Source: Actinokineospora baliensis
GTDB taxonomy: Bacteria > Actinomycetota > Actinomycetes > Mycobacteriales > Pseudonocardiaceae
Direction of reading: 5' to 3'
DNA length: 64,000 bases
Assembly: GCF_016907695.1 (NCBI RefSeq)
Contig: NZ_JAFBCK010000001.1
Location: 3,444,501-3,508,500, forward strand
The position numbers were made by a program, and so were the translations under genes. The notes beneath the pieces were generated by a model, which saw nothing but the letters and a program-made list of their open reading frames with translations, had not been told where the DNA came from and ran no database searches. Positions 7,968 through 56,589 of the stretch are shown here, in pieces (within the stretch, counting starts at the first letter, position 1; every line of letters begins with the position of its first letter).

Positions 7968-8773
7968 TGCCGGTAGTCGACCTCAACGGCATCAGCTTGA
8001 GCTACCACGACAAGGGCACCGGTGACCCTGTCCTGATGCTGATGGGTACTGGCAGCTCCGGTCGCGTGTGGCACCTGCACCAGCAGCCCGCTCTTGTCGC
8101 CGCCGGGTACCGCGTGATCACCGTGGACAACCGGGGTATCGCGCCCACCTCTGAGTGCGCCGACGGCATCACTGTGGCCGACATGGCCGCAGACGTCGTC
8201 GCGCTCGCGGAGCACCTAGAGCTCTCCACGATCGCTCTTATAGGCACCTCCCTCGGCGCGCGCATCGCGGTTGAGGTTGCTGCTACTCGGCCTGAGTTGG
8301 TCGACCGGCTCGTGCTGATGGCAACGAGGGCCCGCCAAGAGGCTCTGCACGCCGCTTTCGACGCGGGCGAGTTGGAGTTGGCGACCGCGGGCATTCGATT
8401 GCCGCCGCGCTACCACGCAGCTTCTACAGCTTTGTGGAACCTTTCTCCGCGCACGTTGTTCGACAACGGCAAAGCGCGGGAATGGCTCGACATCCTGGAG
8501 TTCACCACCCAGCCGGTCGGGCCGGGCGTGCTGGCCCAGATGGCGATCGTCGACGACCCCGCCGTGCTCGGGCTGTGCGCGAGGATCACCGCGTCCGCCC
8601 TGGTCATCGCCTTCTCCGACGACGTGATCACCCCGCCGCACCTGGGCCGCGAGGTGGCGGGCGCGATCACCGGCGCACGGTTCGCCGAGGTCGCCGACGG
8701 GGGTCATTACGGCTATTTGGAGCAGCCCGGCGAGGTCAACTCGCTGCTGCTGGACTTCCTCGGTCGCGGCTGA
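7967..8773 (+). CDS. Alpha/beta-hydrolase
   Basis: A 268-aa alpha/beta-hydrolase with a complete triad: nucleophile Ser in GTSLG (about residue 90), Asp in FSDDVITPP (about 220) and His in DGGHYGYLEQP (about 245). The oxyanion region GTGSSGRVW and the DNRG turn are also present. The GTG start shares one base with the TAG of the ABC gene, so it is the last gene of the transporter operon. The substrate is not evident. In this setting it could hydrolyse a ferric-siderophore ester or linear by-product, or act as an editing thioesterase. It resembles general hydrolases more than Fes or IroE esterases, so this is inference from context. Confidence 0.85.
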   Translation: MPVVDLNGISLSYHDKGTGDPVLMLMGTGSSGRVWHLHQQPALVAAGYRVITVDNRGIAPTSECADGITVADMAADVVALAEHLELSTIALIGTSLGARIAVEVAATRPELVDRLVLMATRARQEALHAAFDAGELELATAGIRLPPRYHAASTALWNLSPRTLFDNGKAREWLDILEFTTQPVGPGVLAQMAIVDDPAVLGLCARITASALVIAFSDDVITPPHLGREVAGAITGARFAEVADGGHYGYLEQPGEVNSLLLDFLGRG

Positions 8774-8832
8774 TCAACGCCTGTGTGACCGAAGGCGCAC
8801 CGGGGCGGCTGGCACTTTTCCCGACCGGCGAA

Positions 8833-8851
8833 TTAGGTTAGCCTAACCAAC
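8833..8851. promoter_or_regulatory. DtxR/IdeR iron box before mbtH
   Basis: TTAGGTTAGCCTAACCAAC matches the consensus TTAGGTTAGGCTAACCTAA at 16 of 19 positions. It sits 32 nt before the mbtH start and probably governs mbtH, the flavoreductase and the NRPS genes behind it. Confidence 0.85.
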
Positions 8852-8883
8852 GGTTTCCCGGTACCCCCTGAGGAGTGCGCGCG

Positions 8884-9111
8884 ATGTCGACCAACCCGTT
8901 CGACGACGAGAACGGCACCTTCCACGCCCTCGTCAACGACGAGGGCCAGTACTCGCTGTGGCCGACGTTCGTCGACGTCCCGGCGGGCTGGCAGGTCGTG
9001 TTCGGCCCGGACACCCGCGCCGCCGCGCTCGCCCACATCGAGGCGAACTGGACCGACATGCGCCCGCGCAGCCTGGCCCAGCGGATGGACGCCGACCGGA
9101 CGAGCGCCTGA
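8884..9111 (+). CDS. mbtH: MbtH-like protein
   Basis: A 75-aa MbtH-like chaperone that binds and activates NRPS adenylation domains. The sequence begins [20 protein letters not shown], followed by [15 protein letters not shown], and ends with the conserved ANWTDMRP. The invariant Ser-Leu-Trp-Pro, Pro-x-Gly-Trp and Trp-Thr-Asp-x-Arg-Pro elements are all present. The ATG at 8884 is 8 nt after AGGAG; a GTG at 8875 would overlap that site and is rejected. It lies directly behind the strongest iron box of the left half and two bases before the flavoreductase gene, upstream of the NRPS genes it is expected to serve. Confidence 0.96.
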   Translation: MSTNPFDDENGTFHALVNDEGQYSLWPTFVDVPAGWQVVFGPDTRAAALAHIEANWTDMRPRSLAQRMDADRTSA

Positions 9112-9113
9112 CC

Positions 9114-9926
9114 GTGGCCGCGCCCCGAGTGGCGGGCCGAGGCCCGGCCGGACGCGAGTCGCTGCGCCCGTACCGGCTCACCGTCGCCAGGACCACGGCG
9201 GTCACCCCGCACACCGTGCGGATCACCCTGACCGGCGCGGACCTGGCGCACTACACCGCGGTCGGCCCGGAACCCCGGTGCAAGGTGCTGCTGCCGCCCG
9301 CGCCGGGCGCCGAGGTGGTCGTGCCGGACGCGGTCCCGTTCTGGGACGCGATGCGGGCCATCCCGGAGCACTCGCGCCCGATCGTGCGGACCTACACGGT
9401 GCGCGCGGCGCGCCCGGAGCAGCACGAGCTGGACATCGACTTCGTGCTCCACGGCGACACCGGTCCCGCTTCGCGGTGGGCCGCCGCCGCGCGTGAAGGC
9501 GACGTGATCGGCCTCTACGGCTTTCTGAGCAGCTTCGACCCACCTGCCGACACCAGCGGGTACCTGCTGGTCGGCGACGAGACAGCGCTGCCCGCGATCT
9601 GCGGGATCGCCGCGTCGCTCCCGGCCGGTGTGCCCGCCAGGGTGCTGGTGGAGGTCGAGTCCGCCGCCGAGGAGCAGCCGGTGGACTCATCGGCCGACCT
9701 GTCGGTCACGTGGCTGCACCGCGACGGCGCCGAGGCGGGCACGGGAACCCGGCTCGCTGACGCGGTCCGCGCCGAACCGGTCGACCCGCGCACGTACGCG
9801 TGGGTGGCGGGGGAATCCTCCGCCGTGCAGGCGGTGCGCGCGACCCTCGTGCTGGAGCGGGACCTCACCAAGCAGCGGGTGTACTTCAGCGGCTACTGGC
9901 GGCGTGGTCACGCCGAGGACGAGTAG
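9114..9926 (+). CDS. Siderophore-interacting protein (FAD ferric-siderophore reductase), copy 1
   Basis: A 270-aa cytoplasmic flavoreductase of the ViuB/SIP family, which reduces imported Fe(III)-siderophore to release iron. The N-terminal beta-barrel starts at YRLTVARTTAVTPHTVRITL. The FAD motif RTYTVRA is near residue 90, followed by ELDIDFVLHGDTGPASRW. The C-terminal half has the dinucleotide-type fold and ends with WVAGESSAVQAVR and YFSGYWRRG, both typical of SIP proteins. The GTG at 9114 starts two bases after the mbtH stop, so it is translationally coupled; a longer frame overlaps mbtH and is rejected. A second copy lies at 56590-57393. Confidence 0.92.
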   Translation: MAAPRVAGRGPAGRESLRPYRLTVARTTAVTPHTVRITLTGADLAHYTAVGPEPRCKVLLPPAPGAEVVVPDAVPFWDAMRAIPEHSRPIVRTYTVRAARPEQHELDIDFVLHGDTGPASRWAAAAREGDVIGLYGFLSSFDPPADTSGYLLVGDETALPAICGIAASLPAGVPARVLVEVESAAEEQPVDSSADLSVTWLHRDGAEAGTGTRLADAVRAEPVDPRTYAWVAGESSAVQAVRATLVLERDLTKQRVYFSGYWRRGHAEDE

Positions 9927-9955
9927 GCCGCTTCCTCCGATGAAATCCAGCCGAC

Positions 9956-9978
9956 GCCGGGACGACGTAGGTCCCGGC
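9956..9978 (+). other. Hairpin between the flavoreductase and NRPS1
   Basis: GCCGGGAC and GTCCCGGC form an 8-bp stem with a 7-nt loop, 34 nt before the NRPS1 start and 29 nt after the flavoreductase stop. No U-run follows. It might attenuate read-through or protect the mRNA. No iron box lies in this 86-bp gap, so NRPS1 depends on transcription from upstream. Confidence 0.35.
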
Positions 9979-10012
9979 TCGGTGAAGGCCGTCCCGGAAA
10001 GGGTGTGCGGGG

Positions 10013-52007
<41,995 letters not shown>

Positions 52008-52132
52008 CCGCTCTTGTGGTCTCCCAACGGGTCGCGGTGGCTGTTCACGGGCCGGAAGCGGGCCGACACGGTGTGCTAGTGTCGGATTTGCACCTTTCCC
52101 GCTCAAAGCTACCTGAATCCAGGAGTCGCGTG

Positions 52133-53173
52133 ATGTTCAAGCGGATGCTGTCGGCGTTCGGCGTTGGAGGGCCCTCGGTGGACACCGTGCTGGACTCCCC
52201 GCACGTGGGCCCCGGGCAGACCATCGGCGGCCGGGTGCGGATCAAGGGTGGCAGCGCCGACGTGGAGATCGGCCAGGTCGTGCTCGCCCTGCAGTCGCGC
52301 GTCGAGGTCGAGCACCACGGCGGCGAGGCCGTCGGCACCGGCGAGCTGGTGCGCGTCGTGGTCGCCGAGCGGGTCCGGGTGTCGGCCAACCAGGACCTCG
52401 ACGTGCCGTTCCGGCTCGCGGTGCCGTGGGAGGCGCCGATCACCGCGGTCGGCGGCAGCCCGCTGCCGGGGATGAACCTGGGCGTGCGCACCGACCTGGT
52501 CATCGCGGGCGCCCCGGACAAGGGCGACCTCGACCCGGTCGTCGTGCACCCGCTGCCCTCACAGGACCGGGTGCTCGACGCGTTCGGCGCGCTGGGCTTC
52601 CGCTTCGCCAAGGCCGATGTCGAGGTGGGCAGGCTGCACGGGGTGCCGCAGCAGCTGCCGGTGTACCAGGAGATCGAGTTCTACGCGCCGCCGCAGTTCT
52701 CCGGCCGGATCAACCAGGTCGAGCTGACCTTCGTCGCGACACCGCACGAGCTGCACATCGTCCTCGAGGCCGACCGCCGCGGCGGGGTGTTCGGCGGTGG
52801 CGGCGACGCCTTCGGCCGGTTCTCCCTGACCCACCAGGAAGCCGAGGCCACCGACTGGGCCCCGCTCATCGGCCAGTGGCTCGAGCAGGTCTCCCAGCGC
52901 TCCACCCCCAACCCCGCCTTCGGCGGCGGCTACCCCCAGCAGCCCTACGGCCAGCAGCCTTACGGCCAGCCCGGCTACGGTCAGCAGCCCTACGGCCACC
53001 AGGGCCACCAGGGCCACTACGGACACGACCAGCACCACCGCCGCGGCCCCGGCATGGGCGCCGTGGTCGGCGGCGCCGCGGCGGGCATCGTCGGCGGCAT
53101 GATCCTCGGCGACATGCTCGACGGCGGCCTCATCGACGGCGACGGCGGCGAAGACTTCGCAGGCGAGGAATAG
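52133..53173 (+). CDS. Spo0M/SpoOM-like sporulation-control protein
   Basis: A 346-aa arrestin-like Spo0M family protein. The N-terminus MFKRMLSAFGVGGPSVDTVL, the strand-rich core (GGRVRIKGGSADVEIGQVVL; VPFRLAVPWEAPITAVGG) and FYAPPQFSGRINQVELTFVATP match the family. After residue about 260 comes a low-complexity tail of YGQQPYGQ-type repeats rich in Gly, Gln, Tyr and His, then a hydrophobic Gly-rich segment (MGAVVGGAAAGIVGGMILGDML) and an acidic end. AGGAG lies 7 nt before the ATG. Family members influence sporulation or stress in Bacillus and actinomycetes; the biochemical role is unclear. It follows the NRPS by 125 bp but is probably unrelated to siderophore synthesis. Confidence 0.85.
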   Translation: MFKRMLSAFGVGGPSVDTVLDSPHVGPGQTIGGRVRIKGGSADVEIGQVVLALQSRVEVEHHGGEAVGTGELVRVVVAERVRVSANQDLDVPFRLAVPWEAPITAVGGSPLPGMNLGVRTDLVIAGAPDKGDLDPVVVHPLPSQDRVLDAFGALGFRFAKADVEVGRLHGVPQQLPVYQEIEFYAPPQFSGRINQVELTFVATPHELHIVLEADRRGGVFGGGGDAFGRFSLTHQEAEATDWAPLIGQWLEQVSQRSTPNPAFGGGYPQQPYGQQPYGQPGYGQQPYGHQGHQGHYGHDQHHRRGPGMGAVVGGAAAGIVGGMILGDMLDGGLIDGDGGEDFAGEE

Positions 53174-53180
53174 TCCCTAC

Positions 53181-53208
53181 CGGCCCGCCGGTCACCCCCG
53201 GCGGGCCG
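53181..53208. terminator. Terminator hairpin after the Spo0M-like gene
   Basis: CGGCCCGCCGG pairs perfectly with CCGGCGGGCCG around TCACCC, 7 nt after the stop codon. There is no long U-run, as is common in high-GC actinomycetes. Confidence 0.75.
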
Positions 53209-53320
53209 CTCGACGCCCGGCAAGCGCAGTGACGGGGGAGAAGCTCCAGCGGCCCGCTAGCCATAGCGCTGGTGGGCCGCTCTGCGCCCACAGCCAGCAG
53301 GTGCTCCACACGGTCGGATC

Positions 53321-53357
53321 ATGCCCGGCTGCAATGCCCGGCTGCAATGCCCGGCTG
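53321..53357. repeat. Tandem repeat, 13-bp unit, about 2.8 copies
   Basis: ATGCCCGGCTGCA is repeated exactly at 53321-53333 and 53334-53346, then partially at 53347-53357. It lies in non-coding DNA. Far too short and lacking spacers to be a CRISPR. Confidence 0.8.
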
Positions 53358-53383
53358 TCGTGCGCGGCTTCGCCGCACCGTGC

Positions 53384-53413
53384 GCCTAGTGGCCCGCTGG
53401 TGGGCCACTAGGC
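53384..53413. terminator. Bidirectional terminator hairpin
   Basis: GCCTAGTGGCCC pairs perfectly with GGGCCACTAGGC around GCTGGT (12-bp stem). It lies between the convergent Spo0M-like and luciferase-like genes and could end transcription from both sides. Confidence 0.7.
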
Positions 53414-53499
53414 ATCCCGAGCGGCGGCTGCTTCGGTGGTTGGGGATTAGTTCGCTGTGCGTTGTCCTGCCACGTTGCTCAGATCTCGGTGCCGCGGCT

Positions 53500-53590
53500 T
53501 CACCGGCTCATTGCGCCTGCCAGCCGCTCCGTGGCGCGGCACAGGATTGGCTCCAGCCGGTCGAGGTCAGGTTGGCCCGCGTGGTGGTGG
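53500..53590 (-). pseudogene. Short duplicated remnant of the luciferase-like gene's 3' end
   Basis: On the minus strand this region encodes DLDRLEPILCRATERL, closely matching the C-terminus DLDRLEPVLRRVESG of the adjacent gene but in another frame and beyond its stop. The DNA block around 53551-53568 repeats the one at 53649-53666. It looks like the tail of a lost paralogue or a local duplication. Confidence 0.4.
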
Positions 53591-53606
53591 CAAGGAACCG
53601 CCTCGG

Positions 53607-54458
53607 TCACAGCTCCGGCGGGCCGCTCTCCACCCGACGCAGGACCGGTTCTAGCCGGTCGAGGTCTGGGCTTGTTTGCAGGGTTCGTTCGTCCCACCAG
53701 GTGGCTCCGAGGTCGGCTAGGGGACCGATCACGTCCGCTGCTGTGTGGGGGTCTGTGGCGCCGCCGAGCACGATCTCCATAGGGGTTGGGCGGAGGTCGC
53801 GTACATATGTGATCAGCTCGCGCGCCAACGGAATCGGTGGCACCACGCCGTGGCGTGCCTGGTCGAACAAGGGCACTACGCCGTCCCACCGCACTGCGCG
53901 GCGGATCGGGCGGCGGTGGGGCCAGAAGCCGCCTACCCACACCGGGGGCCTGGGGCGCTGAACGGTGGCGGGCAGCAGCGTCACGTCCCGCACCGTGTAG
54001 TGCTCGCCGTCGTGGTTGACGGGTTCGCCGGACCAGTAGCGGTTGAGCAGTTCCAGGCCCTCGTCGAGTTGTGCGGCTAGGACGCGGGGGTCGGTTTGCC
54101 CGCCGAAGCTGCCGTACTCGTCGGCGACGGGGCCACCCAAGCCGGTGCCGAACACGACCCGGCCGCCGCTGAGCGCGTCCAGGGTCGCGACCTGCCGCGC
54201 CAGCTGCTCCGGTCGCCGCCTGGCCACCGGGGTGACCAGGGTGCCCAGCTTGATCCGCGAGGTCGCCAGCGCCGCCGCCGTCAGCGCCATCCACGGGTCG
54301 CTGAACGGGACACCTCCGCTCGCGGCCTTGTCGTGCACGACGTGGTCCCAGATGAACAGGCCGTCCCAGCCCGCTTCCTCAGCCGCCGCGGCCACCCGCG
54401 CCACCGCCCGGACATCCGCGAAGTCCCCGAAGTTCGGGATGTTGATCGAAAAGCGCAT
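53607..54458 (-). CDS. Luciferase-like (F420/FMN-dependent) oxidoreductase
   Basis: A 283-aa LLM-class enzyme beginning MRFSINIPNFGDFADV. Recognisable elements are EEAGWDGLFIWDHV, RIKLGTLVTPVARRRPEQLARQVATLD, SGGRVVFGTGLGGPV and VWVGGFWPHRRPIRRA. These suggest an F420- or FMN-dependent oxidoreductase with unknown substrate. The frame is open 47 codons further upstream, but those codons have no family similarity, so the ATG at 54458 is chosen despite a weak ribosome site. The sequence differs from the first luciferase-like protein (733-1761), so they are not recent duplicates. It ends 40 bp from nothing but spacer DNA and a strong hairpin; no tie to siderophore genes is seen. Confidence 0.85.
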   Translation of the reverse strand: MRFSINIPNFGDFADVRAVARVAAAAEEAGWDGLFIWDHVVHDKAASGGVPFSDPWMALTAAALATSRIKLGTLVTPVARRRPEQLARQVATLDALSGGRVVFGTGLGGPVADEYGSFGGQTDPRVLAAQLDEGLELLNRYWSGEPVNHDGEHYTVRDVTLLPATVQRPRPPVWVGGFWPHRRPIRRAVRWDGVVPLFDQARHGVVPPIPLARELITYVRDLRPTPMEIVLGGATDPHTAADVIGPLADLGATWWDERTLQTSPDLDRLEPVLRRVESGPPEL

Positions 54459-54498
54459 CCAGCCATGCTGCGCCGCCCACCCCGACCCGGCAACCTGA

Positions 54499-54894
54499 TT
54501 ACTGGCGCCAAGCCGCCGCGTAACGCTCTTCCCGCAAGCGATCCCGCTCCGCTGTACGCGCCCGCCGCGCCTGCTGCGCCGATCCGTGCGGGTGGCCATA
54601 GCGGGTCATCCGGTACTCGGTGCTCTCGATGGCGTAGGACAGCATGAAGTACACGCCGACCACCAACCCCAGTGCGCCGCACGCCAGCGCTAGGCCAACC
54701 GGCGCGTCCAGGCCGAGCAGCAGCCCCAGCGTGATCACCGCGGTGAGCGGGACCATCCGCAGCAGCGTGCGCAGCGCGAACCACGCCAGCCAGGACGGGC
54801 GGGCCGCGTCGGTCAGGACCCACTCGCGGTAGTGGTCGGGGACACGGCCGCCCAGTAGGTACCAGGCGCGCAGCAGGGGGCCGGGGGTGTTCAT
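54499..54894 (-). CDS. DUF5313-like small membrane protein
   Basis: A 131-aa membrane protein of unknown function. It opens MNTPGPLLRAWYLLGGRVPD followed by HYREWVLTDAARPSW, the pattern I associate with DUF5313. Two hydrophobic helices follow at about residues 45-65 and 70-92. It then has YAIESTEYRMTRYGHP and a basic C-terminal tail of about 25 residues. GAAGGGAC precedes the ATG. Its start overlaps the stop of the MarR-like gene by 4 bp (ATGA), so the two are translationally coupled. No function can be read from the sequence. Confidence 0.7.
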   Translation of the reverse strand: MNTPGPLLRAWYLLGGRVPDHYREWVLTDAARPSWLAWFALRTLLRMVPLTAVITLGLLLGLDAPVGLALACGALGLVVGVYFMLSYAIESTEYRMTRYGHPHGSAQQARRARTAERDRLREERYAAAWRQ

Positions 54895-55400
54895 GGTTGT
54901 CCCTTCTCGCCCGCCGCTGTGGTGTCCCGCTCGCCTGCGGCTGTGATGTCCCGCTCGCCTGCGGCAGCGATCACGCGGGTGAGCGAAGCGTGCAGCAACT
55001 GCAAGTCCTCGATCCGCATCCCCAGCTTCTCGATCACCGCGGCCGGGATCGCCAGCGCCCGCTCGCGCAAGTCCGCACCGGTCGGGGTCAGCGTGACGGC
55101 CAGTTGCCGCTCGTCGGTGACCGCTCGGTCGCGCCGGATGTAGCCCATCGCCTCCAGGCGCTTGAGCAGCGGCGACAGCGTGCCGGGGTCGAGCGCCAGC
55201 AGGCCGCTGAGCTCCTTGACCGACAGCGGGGTGCGTCCCCACAGGGCGAGCATCACCAGGTACTGCGGGTGCGTCAGGCCCATGGGCTCCAGCAGCGGCC
55301 GGTACAGGCCGATGACACTGCGGGAGGCGATGGCCAACGCGAAGCAGACCTGCCGCTCCAGCGCCAGGGGGTCCTCGTGGTTGCTTGGTGTGCTAATCAT
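54891..55400 (-). CDS. OhrR-like MarR-family regulator
   Basis: A 169-aa winged-helix regulator. The N-terminus LERQVCFALAIASRSVIGLYRPLLEPMGLT followed by HPQYLVMLALW closely follows OhrR, including a Cys near residue 19 at the place of the peroxide-sensing Cys. The helix-turn-helix is SVKELSGLLALDPGTLSPLL and the wing is DERQLAVTLTPTG. OhrR proteins sense organic peroxides and usually control ohr; no ohr gene is seen here, so its target may be the coupled DUF5313-like gene or lie elsewhere. The C-terminal ~22 residues are three imperfect copies of an 8-residue unit (AAGERDIT). No ribosome site precedes the ATG, and a -10-like TAACAT ends 9 nt before it, which suggests a leaderless mRNA. Confidence 0.85.
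   Translation of the reverse strand: MISTPSNHEDPLALERQVCFALAIASRSVIGLYRPLLEPMGLTHPQYLVMLALWGRTPLSVKELSGLLALDPGTLSPLLKRLEAMGYIRRDRAVTDERQLAVTLTPTGADLRERALAIPAAVIEKLGMRIEDLQLLHASLTRVIAAAGERDITAAGERDTTAAGEKGQP
54901..54971. repeat. 24-bp in-frame tandem repeats at the 3' end of the OhrR-like gene
   Basis: Units at 54924-54947 and 54948-54971 differ at three bases, with a more diverged unit at 54901-54923. They encode the repeated AAGERD tail of the regulator. Confidence 0.75.
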
Positions 55401-55409
55401 TAGGGCACC

Positions 55410-55415
55410 ATGTTA
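55410..55415 (-). promoter_or_regulatory. Possible -10 element for the OhrR-like gene (leaderless)
   Basis: TAACAT on the minus strand ends 9 nt before the ATG at 55400, so transcription would begin at or next to the start codon. A clear -35 is not seen. Confidence 0.35.
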
Positions 55416-55462
55416 TGTCACGCGCGCCTGCCGCGACAGTGCGAGCCGCGACACAGACGACA

Positions 55463-55497
55463 AGGCGGGGCCAGTCCACAGTGGACTGACCCCGCCT
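55463..55497. terminator. Terminator hairpin between the substrate-binding protein and OhrR-like gene
   Basis: AGGCGGGG and CCCCGCCT flank an inner CAGTCCAC/GTGGACTG stem, giving 16 pairs with one mismatch and a minimal loop. It lies 14 nt after the stop of the binding-protein gene and would end that transcript. Confidence 0.8.
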
Positions 55498-55510
55498 GGT
55501 GCGAGTGGGC

Positions 55511-56473
55511 TCAGAGCTTGCCGAGCACCGCGTCGACCTGGTCGAGCACGCGCTGCGCGTCGCCGTAGTCGATGATGTTGTACTCGCCGTCGAACACCTT
55601 GCCCGCCTTGACCGCGGCGATCGAGGTGAACAGCGGGTCGGCCTTGAGCTTGGCGCCCGCGCCCGGCGCGGTCACCGGCGGGCCGAGGTCGTCGAACAGC
55701 AGCACGGTGGCGCTGTTGAGCTGGTTGAGCTGCTCGATGGAGTACTGCGACAGGTTGGCGTCGGCCACCTTCGTGGTCGCCTCGTCGAACTGGATGCCCA
55801 GGTCGGCCAGTGCGGTGGACGGGCCGCCGACCTTGTCGTAGAGGTACCAGCCGGACCCGTCGTAGGTGCCCAGCGTCGCCCACTTGCCCGCGGCGATCTT
55901 GTCCTTGTGCTTGTCCTTGATCTCGGTCACCCGAGCCTGGTACTTCTTCTCCAGCTCGTCGACCTCGCCGCCCTTGCCGATCGCCTCCGCGACCGCCTTG
56001 ACCTGCGGCTTCCAGCCGGGCTGGTCGCCAGCGGCCGGGATCAGCACCGTCGGGTAGCGGTCCTTGAGCTTCTCGTACTCCGGCTCCTGGTAGTCACCGG
56101 CGAGGATCAGGTCCGGGTCGAGCTCGGCGATCTTGTCGTAGTTCAGCTCGCCCGCGTCGGTGCCGATGATCGTCAGCTGCTTGAACGGCTCGCCGTCCTT
56201 GGCCGCGGTCAGGTCGATCGCGCCAGCCAGGTTCGCCTTGAGGTCGAGCAGGATGTAGGGGATCTGGAAGTCGATCGCGACGATCTTCTTCGGGTCGCCC
56301 GGCACCTCGACAGGGCCCTTGGGGGTCTGCACCGTGCGCTTGGCCGGGGCGGCCGCCGCGGCGCTGGACTGCCCGCCCGCGCCGGGGGTGGGTTCCGTCG
56401 AACCGCAGGCGCCGACCGCCAGCAGGACGGCTGTGCCCAGTGCGATCAGGCGCGAATGGGCTGTCGCTCTCAT
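55511..56473 (-). CDS. Iron-siderophore ABC substrate-binding lipoprotein
   Basis: A 320-aa periplasmic-binding-type lipoprotein (FecB/FhuD class) that captures ferric siderophore outside the membrane. It has a signal peptide (MRATAHSRLIALGTAVLLAV) with lipobox VGAC, acylated at the Cys near residue 24, then an Ala/Ser/Gly linker. The two-lobe body contains KKIVAIDFQIPYILLDL, YDKIAELDPDLILAG and, near the end, FTSIAAVKAGKVFDGEYN. GGAG stands 7 nt before the ATG at 56473; an ATG nine codons upstream would include that site and is rejected. It is divergent from a siderophore-interacting protein and ATPase. The promoter overlaps an iron box. It presumably works with the permeases at 2532-4546 and the ATPase at 57390. 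Confidence 0.93.
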   Translation of the reverse strand: MRATAHSRLIALGTAVLLAVGACGSTEPTPGAGGQSSAAAAAPAKRTVQTPKGPVEVPGDPKKIVAIDFQIPYILLDLKANLAGAIDLTAAKDGEPFKQLTIIGTDAGELNYDKIAELDPDLILAGDYQEPEYEKLKDRYPTVLIPAAGDQPGWKPQVKAVAEAIGKGGEVDELEKKYQARVTEIKDKHKDKIAAGKWATLGTYDGSGWYLYDKVGGPSTALADLGIQFDEATTKVADANLSQYSIEQLNQLNSATVLLFDDLGPPVTAPGAGAKLKADPLFTSIAAVKAGKVFDGEYNIIDYGDAQRVLDQVDAVLGKL

Positions 56474-56529
56474 GTGGCTACTCCAAGTGACTTCACGCAT
56501 CGCCCGAATGGGCGGCGATGACGCGGAGA

Positions 56530-56548
56530 TTAGGTGAGGCTATCCTAT
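56530..56548. promoter_or_regulatory. DtxR/IdeR iron box between the divergent binding-protein and SIP genes
   Basis: TTAGGTGAGGCTATCCTAT matches the consensus TTAGGTTAGGCTAACCTAA at 16 of 19 positions. It overlaps the predicted -10 of the lipoprotein gene and lies 41 nt before the SIP start, so one site could control both directions. Confidence 0.82.
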
Positions 56549-56571
56549 GTTGACAACGCGTCCGCTGTCAC
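56542..56571 (-). promoter_or_regulatory. Predicted promoter of the substrate-binding protein gene
   Basis: On the minus strand, -35 GTGACA (complement 56566-56571), 18-bp spacer, -10 TAGGAT (complement 56542-56547). The -10 lies within the iron box, the expected layout for repression. Confidence 0.5.
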
Positions 56572-56589
56572 AGGAAGGGCTCGGGCACC

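Larger units (their letters stand above)
53209..53606. other. Gene-free spacer between convergent genes
   Basis: About 400 bp without a supported intact gene. It holds a 13-bp tandem repeat (53321-53357), a strong bidirectional hairpin (53384-53413) and, next to the convergent oxidoreductase, a short fragment resembling that gene's own 3' end (53500-53590). Confidence 0.6.

Noticed and set aside
52008..52132. Promoter for the Spo0M-like gene (TAGTGT at 52077)
   Set aside because: A -10-like hexamer is present, but no -35-like element lies at a suitable distance.
53321..53357. CRISPR-like array
   Set aside because: Direct 13-bp tandem units without spacers, and no cas genes in the window.
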